The notes beneath the pieces are model-generated. The model was not told the origin of the DNA. It worked only from the letters and a program-made list of their open reading frames with translations, and made no database searches. A program made the position numbers and the translations under genes. 64,000 bases of DNA from Mycobacterium sp. 050128 (GTDB taxonomy: Bacteria; Actinomycetota; Actinomycetes; Mycobacteriales; Mycobacteriaceae): the NCBI RefSeq assembly GCF_036409155.1, contig NZ_JAZGLW010000001.1, positions 3,100,001-3,164,000 on the forward strand, given 5' to 3'. Below are positions 44,300 through 53,006 of this stretch, piece by piece; position 1 is the stretch's first letter; each line of letters opens with the position of its first letter.

Positions 44300-45430
44300 G
44301 TGGACGACGAGGTCGATGCGAACATTGACGATCTGCTCGACGGACTCGACGGCGACGCGCGCACGGAACGTGCCGAGTTGGTGGCCTGGCTACTGGAACA
44401 GGGCGTCACCACCCAGGAGATTCGAGCCACCAATCCGCCGCTGCTGCTGGCCAGCCGTCGCCTGATCGGCGACGACGGCACCTATGTGTCCGCGCGCGAG
44501 ATCAGCGACCAATACAACATCGACCTGACGCTGCTGCAGCGCGTGCAGCGGGCGATCGGGCTGGCCCGGGTGGACGATCCGGACGCGGCCGTCCACATGC
44601 GCGCCGACGGCGAAGCGGCGGCCTACGCTCAGCGCTTCGTGGAGCTGGGGCTCAACCCCGACCAGGTGGTGCTGGTGGTTCGGGTGCTCGCCGAAGGCCT
44701 GTCCCACGCAGCCGAGGTCATGCGCTATGCCGCGCTGGCCGCGATCATGCGCCCGGGGTCCAGCGAGCTGGAGATCGCCAAGGCGTCCCAGGCACTGGTG
44801 AGTCAGATTGGGCCGCAGCTCGGCCCGATGATCGAGCAGATGCTGTTCATGCAGCTGCGCCACATGATGGAGACCGAGGCGATCAACGCCGCCGAGCGGG
44901 CCGCGGGCAAGCCGTTGCCCGGCGCCCGCGAGGTCACCGTCGCGTTCGCCGACCTGGTCGGGTTCACCCGGCTCGGCGAGGTGGTCTCGCCCGAGGAGCT
45001 GAGTCAACTCGCCAGCCGGCTGGCCGGGCTGGCCCGCGACACGACGGCCCCCCCGGTGCGGTTCATCAAGACGATCGGGGACGCGGTGATGTTCGTCAGT
45101 CCCGAGCCCGCGCCGCTGCTCGACGTTGTGCTGAAGCTTGTCGAAACCGTCGATACCGACGACGACTTTCCCCGACTGCGAGCGGGGGTGGCCGCCGGGA
45201 TGGCGGTGAGCCGGGCCGGCGACTGGTTCGGCCGCCCGGTCAACGTCGCGAGCCGGGTCACCGGCGTGGCCCGGCCCGGCACGGTGCTGGTCGCCGATTC
45301 GGTGTGGGAGGCCGTCGGCGAAACCCTGGAGTTCTCCGCGTCTTTCGCGGGCGCGCGCCGCCTCAAGGGCGTCAAGAACGAGGTCAAGCTGTTCCGGGTG
45401 CGCCGCGGCGACGCCCGCGACAACGACTGA
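44300..45430 (+). CDS. pH-sensing class III adenylyl cyclase (Rv1264 homologue)
   Basis: A 376-residue cyclase. The N-terminal regulatory half (residues about 1-200, with [21 protein letters not shown] and [15 protein letters not shown]) matches the autoinhibitory acid-sensing module of Rv1264. The catalytic half shows [13 protein letters not shown] with a metal Asp, [11 protein letters not shown] with the purine-binding Lys and Asp, and VNVASRVTG. It converts ATP to cAMP, more so at acid pH in the M. tuberculosis enzyme. GTG at 44300. It lies just upstream of the Rv1265 homologue, which is reported to be cAMP-responsive. Confidence 0.93.
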   Translation: MDDEVDANIDDLLDGLDGDARTERAELVAWLLEQGVTTQEIRATNPPLLLASRRLIGDDGTYVSAREISDQYNIDLTLLQRVQRAIGLARVDDPDAAVHMRADGEAAAYAQRFVELGLNPDQVVLVVRVLAEGLSHAAEVMRYAALAAIMRPGSSELEIAKASQALVSQIGPQLGPMIEQMLFMQLRHMMETEAINAAERAAGKPLPGAREVTVAFADLVGFTRLGEVVSPEELSQLASRLAGLARDTTAPPVRFIKTIGDAVMFVSPEPAPLLDVVLKLVETVDTDDDFPRLRAGVAAGMAVSRAGDWFGRPVNVASRVTGVARPGTVLVADSVWEAVGETLEFSASFAGARRLKGVKNEVKLFRVRRGDARDND

Positions 45431-45434
45431 ATCC

Positions 45435-45448
45435 CCTAAACGTTTAGG
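45435..45448. repeat. Perfect 14-bp palindrome downstream of the adenylyl cyclase gene
   Basis: CCTAAACGTTTAGG, a loop-free perfect palindrome starting 5 bases after the stop codon. Without a loop it is a poor terminator and more like a dimer-binding site. The remaining 200 bp to the next gene hold only the iterated TGTAA repeat. Confidence 0.5.
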
Positions 45449-45653
45449 CAGGCCCGGGCGGCGCTGGGGGGCGTCTGACACGGTCCGACGCGGCCGGCTC
45501 CTTCCCCTGTGCCGGCGCTTTGACTCGGCCGCTTCCGGGCCTGCTTCGTCCTCAAAAATACGCCTGTGAGCGGGCCATATCAACGGTTTTCCGGTCCGCA
45601 GCCACCCGACTTCCGCGGCCGGATGGCGTTCGCCGCGAGCGAACCACTGTCTA

Positions 45654-45683
45654 TTACATATGTAACGGTGTAATCATGTAATT
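45654..45683 (+). promoter_or_regulatory. TGTAA iterated repeat and TTACATATGTAA palindrome at the Rv1265-like start
   Basis: A perfect 12-bp palindrome TTACATATGTAA (45654-45665) runs into three TGTAA units starting at 45661, 45669 and 45677, an exact 8-bp period that ends 2 bases before the ATG. The AT-rich block stands out from its GC-rich surroundings. It probably is the promoter/operator of the gene, possibly bound by several protomers of one regulator, with a leaderless transcript. Confidence 0.6.
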
Positions 45684-46244
45684 ATGAAATCGCACTCCCA
45701 CAGTTCAAGGCGGTACGGCCGCCCCGGAGGCTGGCAGCAAGCCCAGCAACCCGATGCCACCGGCGCGGCGGAATGGTTCGCCGGACGCCTGCCCGAAGCC
45801 TGGTTCGACGGCGACCCGACGGTCGTCGTCGACCGCGAAGAGATCACCGTCATCGGCAAGCTCGCGGACACGGCGGAAGAGAGCGAGGCGCGCGCCGAGG
45901 GCCGGGCCTCCCGCTTCCGCGAGGAGACCCGCTCCGAGCGGATGCGCATCGCCGACGAGGCGCAGGATCGCTACGGCCGCAAGGTTTCCTGGGGCCTCGA
46001 GATCGGCGGCGAACGAATCCTGTTCACCCACATCGCAGTTCCGGTGATGACGCGCTTGAAGCAACCGGAACGCCAGGTGCTTGACACGTTGGTGGACGCC
46101 GGTGTCGCCAGGTCGCGTGCCGACGCGCTGGCGTGGTCGGTCAAGCTCGTCGGCGAACACACCGAGGAATGGCTGGCCAAGCTACGTGACGCGATGTCGG
46201 CGGTCGACGACCTGCGCGCCGAGGGACCAGACCTACCCGCTTAG
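45684..46244 (+). CDS. Rv1265-like protein, cAMP-associated, function unclear
   Basis: A 186-residue, charged, soluble protein syntenic with M. tuberculosis Rv1265, which has been reported as a cAMP-responsive gene. Visible are an Arg/Gln-rich N-terminus, DREEITVIGKL, a long acidic-basic helix (EESEARAEGRASRFREETR, about 65-85) and a C-terminal half, LVDAGVARSRADALAWSV near 135-155, of a form seen in ribbon-helix-helix-like or toxin-associated helical domains. No enzymatic motif. Its position after the cyclase and before pknH suggests a signalling role, and the repeats at its start hint at autoregulation. Confidence 0.75.
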   Translation: MKSHSHSSRRYGRPGGWQQAQQPDATGAAEWFAGRLPEAWFDGDPTVVVDREEITVIGKLADTAEESEARAEGRASRFREETRSERMRIADEAQDRYGRKVSWGLEIGGERILFTHIAVPVMTRLKQPERQVLDTLVDAGVARSRADALAWSVKLVGEHTEEWLAKLRDAMSAVDDLRAEGPDLPA

Positions 46245-46279
46245 GCCAATACCGCTGTCCCACTTAGGTATTGGGGCTG

Positions 46280-48178
46280 CTAGGCGTTGTTCACCTTGTC
46301 GACGATCTTTTCGGCGATCTGGCTGGACTGATCGTTGATGTGGTATCCGCAGGCGTTGACGTCGACGATCACGTTGTTCGCCGCGCTCATCGCGTGCTCG
46401 CACTGCCAGCCCTCGGCCCCCTCCTGGGTCTGCAGCACGGATATCTTCGGCGAATTGCCTTGGACGGGGGCGAAAGTCCACCGATAGGTCTTGCCCGAAT
46501 TGTCCACCGTCACCGTCTGGCCGACACACTTCTTCCACTTGTCCAGCGAGCTCTGCAGGAATGCCTTGGCCTTGTCGGCCGTCGGAAACGCGACCACCGC
46601 CTGGTTGACCCAGTGGTCGTTGTTGTCCCCGGGCTCGGCGGACACCAGTCCGTAGATACCCGTCCAACCGCTGCCGGCGTATACCGGATCCTGAGTCGTG
46701 TAGAGCGCGCCCTCACAATCCGGTATCGACACCGTCATCGACGAAGTGCCCATCGTCGTAATGGGCTTGCCGGGTTGGATGTTCGTCGCGCCCATGATGG
46801 TGTTGATATCCGAGGAGCTGAGCAGCAGCGAGTTGAGCCGGGTGGACGCGATCGGTTCCGGTGGCGGCTTGGGATCGGGGATGATCAGCCAAATAGCCAC
46901 CGCGCTGACCACGACCACGAGCACCACGGCGGCCGCGGCGATGATCGGCCACGGGTTGCGCTTGGGTCTGGGCGGCTGCTGGCCCAGGTTCCACTGGGTG
47001 GGGCCGACGGGCTGCGTGTGCGGGTGGGCGCCCGACGGCGGGCCGCCCCAGTTGCCGCTGCTCCCTTGGTAATACTGCGGGCCTGAGACGGGCGGACCCT
47101 GGGCGGGGACGGGCCCGCTCTCGGGAGCCCAGGGCCGCGGGCTCGGAGCGTGGTGCGGTGGCACCGGAGTAGAACTCGGTCGCGGATACGGCGTCGGCGC
47201 CGGCGGCGGGGGTGTGGTGGGCCGCTGCACGGGCGGCGCGGCCACGGTGCCCGCGATCGTCGGTGGCTGCTCGAGCTTCTCCTTGCCGGGCAGCGTCGCT
47301 TCCTGGCTGCGGCGCAGGATGTCCGACGCCTGGTCTTGATCGGGGTTGCTCAGTGCCTCGTGCGCGGCCAGCGCCAGATCGCCCGCGCTGGCGTAGCGGT
47401 CCTCGGGCTTCTTGGCCATCCCGCGTGCGATCACCGCGTCGAAAGCCTTGGGGATGCCCGCGCGCACCGCGCTGGGCAGCGGAACCGGATCGCTCATGTG
47501 GGCCTTGACCAGCACACCGGCGCTGTCGGCGCGGTACGGCGGGGCTCCGGTCAGGCATTCGTGCAGCACACAGGCCAACGCGTAGATGTCGGCGCGGTAG
47601 GTCACCTCGTCGTTGGTGAATCGCTCCGGGGCCATGTATTTCCAGGTGCCGACCGCGGTGCCGAGCTGGGTGAGCTTCTCGTCGGTGGTGGCGCTGGCGA
47701 TACCGAAGTCGACCAGGTAGGCGAAGTCATCTCGGGTGACCAGGATGTTGGGCGGTTTCACGTCGCGGTGCATGACGCCGGCGGCGTGGGCGGCATCCAG
47801 AGCCGACGCGATCTGGGTGATGATCGCGACCGCGCGCGGCGGGGTCAGCGGACCGTACCGTTTGAGCAGGCTGTCCAGGTCGGTGCCCTCGACGAGGCGC
47901 ATCTCCATGAACATTTTTCCGTCGATCTCGCCGTAGTCGTGGATCGGCACGACGTGCGGTTCCTGCAAACGGCCCGCGGTGCGTGCCTCGCGTTTCATCC
48001 GCTCGCGAAAGACGGGGTCCGAGCTGAACTGGTCCGACATCAGCTTGACCGCGACCGTCCACTCTTTGACGGTGTGCTCGGCCTCGTAGACCTCGCCCAT
48101 CCCGCCCCGGCCCAGCAGCCGTTTCAGGTGGTAGGGCCCAAACGTCGAGCCCTCCCGTGAGGCCTGCCCCTCGCTCAT
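46280..48178 (-). CDS. pknH: Ser/Thr protein kinase PknH
   Basis: Transmembrane kinase of 632 residues. Kinase domain about 14-280: glycine loop GRGGMGEV, Lys45, HRD Asp139, DFG Asp157 and activation-loop Thr170 and Thr174; Thr170 is the site reported to bind EmbR's FHA domain in M. tuberculosis. A Pro-rich linker (about 300-405) precedes one membrane helix (PIIAAAAVVLVVVVSAVAIW) and an extracellular PknH_C domain with conserved cysteines (PDCEGALY, WKKCVGQ, WQCEHAM, NACGYHI). It controls embR and through it arabinan and drug-related genes. It is the third gene of the block kinase - exporter - kinase. Confidence 0.93.
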   Translation of the reverse strand: MSEGQASREGSTFGPYHLKRLLGRGGMGEVYEAEHTVKEWTVAVKLMSDQFSSDPVFRERMKREARTAGRLQEPHVVPIHDYGEIDGKMFMEMRLVEGTDLDSLLKRYGPLTPPRAVAIITQIASALDAAHAAGVMHRDVKPPNILVTRDDFAYLVDFGIASATTDEKLTQLGTAVGTWKYMAPERFTNDEVTYRADIYALACVLHECLTGAPPYRADSAGVLVKAHMSDPVPLPSAVRAGIPKAFDAVIARGMAKKPEDRYASAGDLALAAHEALSNPDQDQASDILRRSQEATLPGKEKLEQPPTIAGTVAAPPVQRPTTPPPPAPTPYPRPSSTPVPPHHAPSPRPWAPESGPVPAQGPPVSGPQYYQGSSGNWGGPPSGAHPHTQPVGPTQWNLGQQPPRPKRNPWPIIAAAAVVLVVVVSAVAIWLIIPDPKPPPEPIASTRLNSLLLSSSDINTIMGATNIQPGKPITTMGTSSMTVSIPDCEGALYTTQDPVYAGSGWTGIYGLVSAEPGDNNDHWVNQAVVAFPTADKAKAFLQSSLDKWKKCVGQTVTVDNSGKTYRWTFAPVQGNSPKISVLQTQEGAEGWQCEHAMSAANNVIVDVNACGYHINDQSSQIAEKIVDKVNNA

Positions 48179-48225
48179 CGCTGATCCTCCAAACCAACCG
48201 CAGACCCGCCGACCATATCAACAAA
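48179..48225 (-). repeat. Duplicated kinase leader, copy 1
   Basis: The 47 bases before the pknH start match those before the second kinase (52764-52810) with only two or three differences: GAGGATCAGCG ribosome region, GGCGGGTCTGCGGT and a TTGATAT box. Similarity fades further upstream. It shows that the two kinase genes arose from a duplication including promoter-proximal DNA. Confidence 0.75.
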
Positions 48226-48427
48226 ATCCCCGCAGACCCGTCGGTCGCAACGCCCGGCAAGCACCGATGACGGTAGGCGTGGCCCTCGACGACGGCAAAC
48301 GCCGGCGGACTGCCGTCGGCTCGATCCCGGCCCCCAGATGTGGGTTGCGCTAACGCGGGTTACAGGGAAGGGGAGGTCGATGCTCAGCACCACCGGGACT
48401 GGTGGCCAAACACCGGTAGACCAAGCC

Positions 48428-50797
48428 TCACTTGGCCGCTTTGCGTTGGGGGTCAAGCTGTCTGAGGCGCAGCGCGATCAGGACGATCAACACGATCGCC
48501 TGGATGGCGCAGGCAGCCACGGCCATCCACCAAATGCCGGGGTCGTACTCCCACAGCGGGTCTTCGTCGCCGGCCGCGGTGCGGCGCAGATCGTCGAGAT
48601 CGATGGTCGAGGCGGCCATCGCGTAGGCCCAACGCGACGGCGATAGCCACGCCAGTTGCTCCAGCGGGATGCGGCCCTTCACCCCAAACATGCCGCCGCA
48701 CAGCACGAGTTCGGCCATGACGACGAGCACCAGGAGCGGCATGCCGCGGTCGGCGTTGCCGATCATCGCCGAAATCAGCAGACCGATCAGCATCGAGACC
48801 ACGGTGACGGCGACGACCGCCAGCGCCACTTCGACTCTGGGCCAAGGCAGCACGACGGCCTGGTCCGGCGGAGGCAGGCCGGCCACCCCGAGGAAGCCCA
48901 GAATCAGCCCTTGCAGGGTGGTCAACGTGGTCAGGACCACCACCTTGGAGGCCAGATAGGCACCGCGCGACAACCCGATGCCGTGCTCGCGTTGATAGAT
49001 GGCCCGTTCCTTGACGATCTCGCGGATGGAGGCCGCGCAACCCATCAGGGCGCCGCCGATGATCAGCAGCACCAACAATTGCGAGGGCTGGGTGGACTTC
49101 GTCTCGATGGCCTTGGTCAGCGACAGCCCGGCCTCGCCGGGGACGGCGTGCGCGAAAAGACTCAGCAGCAGCGGCAGGACCAGAAGCGTCACCGCGTACT
49201 GGCGGTCGGCGGCGATGACCGCCAGATACCTACGGCACAGCGTGGCGAACTGGGCGACGGCACTTTGCTGAGCGAGCGGCTTCGCGGGACGGGCGGCCGG
49301 TGCCGGGGCCCTCAGCGTGGCGTGCGGCCCGGTCAGGGCTCCATGAATGGGCGATGCGACATAGCGTCCGGTCCAGTCGGTCGTGGTGTCGTGTTCGAGG
49401 AGGTTGAACAGATCGGCGAAGTCGTTGCAACCGAAGTAATTCAGAGCCTGTCGCGGCGGACCGAAGTACGCCAGCCGGCCGCCGGGCGCCAGGATGAGGA
49501 GCCGGTCGCACAGATTCAGCTGCGCGGTGTTGTGGGTGACCACCACGACGGATCGGCCGTCGTCGGCCAGGGCGCGCAGCGTCTGCATGACGGATTTCTC
49601 GTAGCCCGGATCGAGGCCCGAGGTGGGCTCGTCGAGGAACAGCAGGGACGGCTTGGTCAGCAGTTCCAGCGCGACGCTGGTGCGCTTGCGCTGACCGCCC
49701 GACAAGCTGTCGATCCGTTGATTGGCATGCGCGGCCAGCCCGAGCTCACTCAGCACCTCGTCGATGCGCTGCTTTCGTTCCCGGGCGGAGACGTCCTGCG
49801 GAAAGCGAAGCTGCGCAGCGTAATTCAGCGCTCGTCGCACAGTCAACTGAGTATGCAGGATGTCGTCCTGCGGCACGAAGCCGATCCGGTGCCGCAGCTC
49901 GGCGTAGTTCTGGTAGAGATCGCGATTGTCGTATCGGACCTCGCCGCTACCGGCCGGGCGGAATCCGGTCAACGCGCTCAACAACGTGGATTTGCCTGCC
50001 CCGCTTGGCCCTACCACCGCCATGAAGCAGCGTTGCGGTAGCGCGAAACTGACGTTGGCCAACAACACCTTGCCCTTGTTGGAGACCACCCGCAGGTTCG
50101 ACGCCTCGTAGGACACGTCGCCGGTGTCGGTGTATTCGACGAGTTGGTCGCCGGACAGGTGCAGCAGCCGATGGCCGATGCCGACGATGTCGTGGGGCCC
50201 GATGATCGCGCGTGCGATCCGGTTGCCGTTGACGTAGGTTCCGTTGGCGCTGTTGCTATCTACGAGCTCCCACTGATTTCCGGAGCGGCGCAACACCGCA
50301 TGGTGGCGCGAGACCAGCAAGTCGTCGAGCACGACGTCGTTGTCGGTTCCGCGGCCAATCCCGATCGTTACCTGATCCATCGTGTAGACCGCGGTCGGCG
50401 GCCGGGCCACCGTGGTCTCGCCGACCGACCCCGTCGTCGGCGCAACGGTTTGCGTCCGAGCGGGGCTAGGCGGCGGGGCGACCGGGCAGAGCTCGAGCGC
50501 CTGCCCGGACGACGCCGACCCCAGCACGACGGTGATCGGTTGGGTTATCGGCAGGCTCTCGACTCGCCGCCCGTTGACGAACATTCCGTTGTTGCTGCGG
50601 TTGACCAGAACCCAACCCGCGGGCGTCGGCTGCAGCACCGCGTGCTGGCGCGACACCCTCGGGTTCTCCAGCTGGATGTCGGCCTCGTGCGCGCGGCCAA
50701 TGCTCCAGGACCGGCCACCGGTGGCCTGCCAGGTACGCCCACCCGCCCGCAGCTCCAGCCCGGGAATGGTGGCGACCATGTCGGTCCTGTCGTCCAC
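48428..50797 (-). CDS. FHA-domain ABC exporter (Rv1747-like)
   Basis: A 789-residue fused ABC transporter. Two N-terminal FHA domains (about 25-80 with GRAHEADIQLENPRVSRQH, and 143-195 with GRGTDNDVVLDDLLVSRHH) bind phosphothreonines. The nucleotide-binding domain has Walker A GPSGAGKST, signature LSGGQRK and Walker B LLFLDEPTSGLD. The C-terminus is an ABC-2 membrane domain with about six helices (530-785). In M. tuberculosis Rv1747 is phosphorylated by the adjacent kinase PknF, a lipid-linked or phosphatidylinositol mannoside exporter candidate. Here it sits between two PknH-type kinases instead. GTG start with GGAGG six bases ahead. Confidence 0.9.
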   Translation of the reverse strand: MDDRTDMVATIPGLELRAGGRTWQATGGRSWSIGRAHEADIQLENPRVSRQHAVLQPTPAGWVLVNRSNNGMFVNGRRVESLPITQPITVVLGSASSGQALELCPVAPPPSPARTQTVAPTTGSVGETTVARPPTAVYTMDQVTIGIGRGTDNDVVLDDLLVSRHHAVLRRSGNQWELVDSNSANGTYVNGNRIARAIIGPHDIVGIGHRLLHLSGDQLVEYTDTGDVSYEASNLRVVSNKGKVLLANVSFALPQRCFMAVVGPSGAGKSTLLSALTGFRPAGSGEVRYDNRDLYQNYAELRHRIGFVPQDDILHTQLTVRRALNYAAQLRFPQDVSARERKQRIDEVLSELGLAAHANQRIDSLSGGQRKRTSVALELLTKPSLLFLDEPTSGLDPGYEKSVMQTLRALADDGRSVVVVTHNTAQLNLCDRLLILAPGGRLAYFGPPRQALNYFGCNDFADLFNLLEHDTTTDWTGRYVASPIHGALTGPHATLRAPAPAARPAKPLAQQSAVAQFATLCRRYLAVIAADRQYAVTLLVLPLLLSLFAHAVPGEAGLSLTKAIETKSTQPSQLLVLLIIGGALMGCAASIREIVKERAIYQREHGIGLSRGAYLASKVVVLTTLTTLQGLILGFLGVAGLPPPDQAVVLPWPRVEVALAVVAVTVVSMLIGLLISAMIGNADRGMPLLVLVVMAELVLCGGMFGVKGRIPLEQLAWLSPSRWAYAMAASTIDLDDLRRTAAGDEDPLWEYDPGIWWMAVAACAIQAIVLIVLIALRLRQLDPQRKAAK

Positions 50798-50951
50798 GCA
50801 CTGCCTCCGCTGTGTTAGCTAGCCGCCTCGAGAACGGTCCTCACGTCCACCACTTGTATAGCTGATCCAGGGGTTGTCCTCGCGTTATTCCGTCCTCGGG
50901 CGCGGTTTGCTGGCAATGCCGTTGGGCTGGTTGATCTTTAGCTGCCGCGGG

Positions 50952-52763
50952 TCAGCCACCGTATTTGGTCCACCAGGTGTGCAGCTCCTCGATGGTCGGA
51001 GGGTCGCCGAAGACATCGCACAGCAGCAGCTTGACCTGGTTGCTCCACACCATGTTGGGGTGGTTGTTGTAGGTGCCGCAGGCGACCACGCCGACGTCGA
51101 CCTTCGGGTCATTCGGGTGCTGCCAGGTTTCCGGGTTGTTGGTTTCTCCGGGACAGGTCGCCAGCGTCAGGAGCTTGATGTCGGCGTCTGTTGCATTTTT
51201 GAGGACACCCGGATTCGGGAAGAGTGCGTAGCGCGCTTTGGACGGGCCGCCCGGGTTGGTGTTCTGGTCGCAGTCGACTACCGCCAGCGCATCCGACCAC
51301 ACGGTGTTGGGTTTCGGAGTGGCCGGTGTGCACACTCCGCTCGGGTAGCCCGGGGGCACCATGGTGAGCAGCTGGCTTTCGACGTCGCCGGCCGGGGTGG
51401 TCGTGGTGGTGGTGGTTGTCGACGTCGTGGTCCTCGGCGGGGTCGTGGTGCTGGGAGGGGTGGGGTGCGGCGCGGGGTTTTCGTCGTCCTTCGTGGCGAT
51501 GTAGACGCCGATCGCCGCGACCACCAGGACCACGACCAGGGCAACCGCTCCGATGACGATCGGCCAGGGGTTGCGTTTGGGCTTGGGCGGGGGTTGCTGT
51601 CCCAGCGCCCAGGCCGTGGGGCCGGCTGGCGGGGGTGCGCCCGGCGGCGTTGGACCCCAGTTGCCGCTGGTTCCTTGGTAATACTGCGCGCCGGAGGCGT
51701 GCTGGCTCGGAGTCGGGACCTGGCCGCTCTCGGGCGCCCAGGGGCGCGGGCTGGGAGCGTGGTGTGGCGGCACCGGCCCGGAGTTCCGGCCTGGATACGG
51801 CGCCGGCGGCGTGCTCAGCGGGGGTGCTGCCGTGGCGGGAGCGGTCGGGGGCGGGTCGCTCTTGATCTCGGCGGCCAGGGTGGCCTCGACGCTGCGGCGC
51901 AGGATGTCGTCGGCGTGGTCTTGATCGGGGTTGCTGAGCGCCTCGTGCGCGGCCAGCGCCAGATCACCGGCGCTGGCGTAGCGGTCCTCGGGCTTTTTGG
52001 CCATGCCGCGCGCGATCACCGCGTCGAAGGACTTGGGGATGCCCGCGCGCACCGCGCTGGCCAGCGGGATGGCGTCGGTGGTGTGAGCCCGGACCAGCTC
52101 GCCCGCGGTGGCCGCGCGATACGGCGGCGTGCCCGTCAGGCATTCGTACAGTACGCAGGCCAATGCGTAAATGTCGGCGCGGTAAGTTACCTCGCCGTTG
52201 GAAAACCGTTCGGGCGCCATGTATTTCCAGGTGCCCACCGCGGTGCCGAGCTGGGTGAGCTTCTCGTCGGTGGTGGCGCTGGCGATGCCGAAGTCGACCA
52301 GGTAGGCGAAATCGTCGCGGGTGATCAGGATGTTGGGCGGCTTGATGTCGCGGTGCATGACGCCGGCCGCGTGGGCCGCGTCGAGGGCCGAGGCGATTTG
52401 AGTGATGATCGCGACCGCGCGCGGTGGGGTCAAGGGGCCGAATCGCTTGAGCAGGTCGTCCAGGTCGATGCCCTCGATGAGGTGCATCTCCATGAACATC
52501 TGGCCGTCGATTTCGCCGTAGTCGTGGATGGGTACGACGTGCGGTTCCTGCAAACGGCCCGCGGTGCGCGCCTCGCGCCGCATCCGCTCACGAAAGACGG
52601 GGTCCCGGCTGAACTCCGCGGTCATTACCTTGACCGCGACCGTCCATTCTTTGACGGTGTGCTCGGCTTCGTAGACCTCGCCCATCCCACCACGGCCCAG
52701 CAGCCGCTTGAGGCGGTAGGGCCCGAACATCGTCCCGACCCGCGAGTTCTGCTCCTCGCTCAT
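50952..52763 (-). CDS. PknH-like Ser/Thr protein kinase with different sensor domain
   Basis: A 603-residue transmembrane kinase. The kinase domain is nearly identical to the window's PknH from FGPY (residue 13) to ILRRS (about 286), with the same Lys45, Asp139, Asp157 and Thr170. After a Pro-rich linker and membrane helix (PIVIGAVALVVVLVVAAIGVY) the extracellular part differs: a Thr/Pro-rich stalk (a run of eight Thr) and a Cys-containing domain of about 140 residues (GVCTPATP, VVDCDQN, ATCPGE, VACGTYN, LLLCDVF) unrelated to PknH_C, resembling those of PknF/PknJ-type sensors. It likely senses another signal while sharing substrates such as EmbR and the exporter. Confidence 0.88.
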   Translation of the reverse strand: MSEEQNSRVGTMFGPYRLKRLLGRGGMGEVYEAEHTVKEWTVAVKVMTAEFSRDPVFRERMRREARTAGRLQEPHVVPIHDYGEIDGQMFMEMHLIEGIDLDDLLKRFGPLTPPRAVAIITQIASALDAAHAAGVMHRDIKPPNILITRDDFAYLVDFGIASATTDEKLTQLGTAVGTWKYMAPERFSNGEVTYRADIYALACVLYECLTGTPPYRAATAGELVRAHTTDAIPLASAVRAGIPKSFDAVIARGMAKKPEDRYASAGDLALAAHEALSNPDQDHADDILRRSVEATLAAEIKSDPPPTAPATAAPPLSTPPAPYPGRNSGPVPPHHAPSPRPWAPESGQVPTPSQHASGAQYYQGTSGNWGPTPPGAPPPAGPTAWALGQQPPPKPKRNPWPIVIGAVALVVVLVVAAIGVYIATKDDENPAPHPTPPSTTTPPRTTTSTTTTTTTTPAGDVESQLLTMVPPGYPSGVCTPATPKPNTVWSDALAVVDCDQNTNPGGPSKARYALFPNPGVLKNATDADIKLLTLATCPGETNNPETWQHPNDPKVDVGVVACGTYNNHPNMVWSNQVKLLLCDVFGDPPTIEELHTWWTKYGG

Positions 52764-52810
52764 CGCTGATCCTCCAAACCGACCGCAGACCCGCCGACGA
52801 TATCAACAAG
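52764..52810 (-). repeat. Duplicated kinase leader, copy 2
   Basis: Leader of the PknH-like kinase, matching 48179-48225 almost base for base, including the ribosome region GAGGATCAGCG before the ATG and the TTGATAT box. Part of the kinase gene duplication. Confidence 0.75.
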
Positions 52811-53006
52811 TACGCGCAGATCCTCGCTCGTAACCACCGCGACTAGCAACCATCACGGTAGGCCGTGGCGAACTCCAACGCGCGACAAATCGCGAGATCC
52901 CCGCGCGGGCGGGTCGCGCACCGATACCGACGGGGTCCGGCGAAAAGCCTTGTGGTGATTGACCATGCTGACTTTTACTACGAAGAGCCTTGTGCAACAA
53001 CAATAT

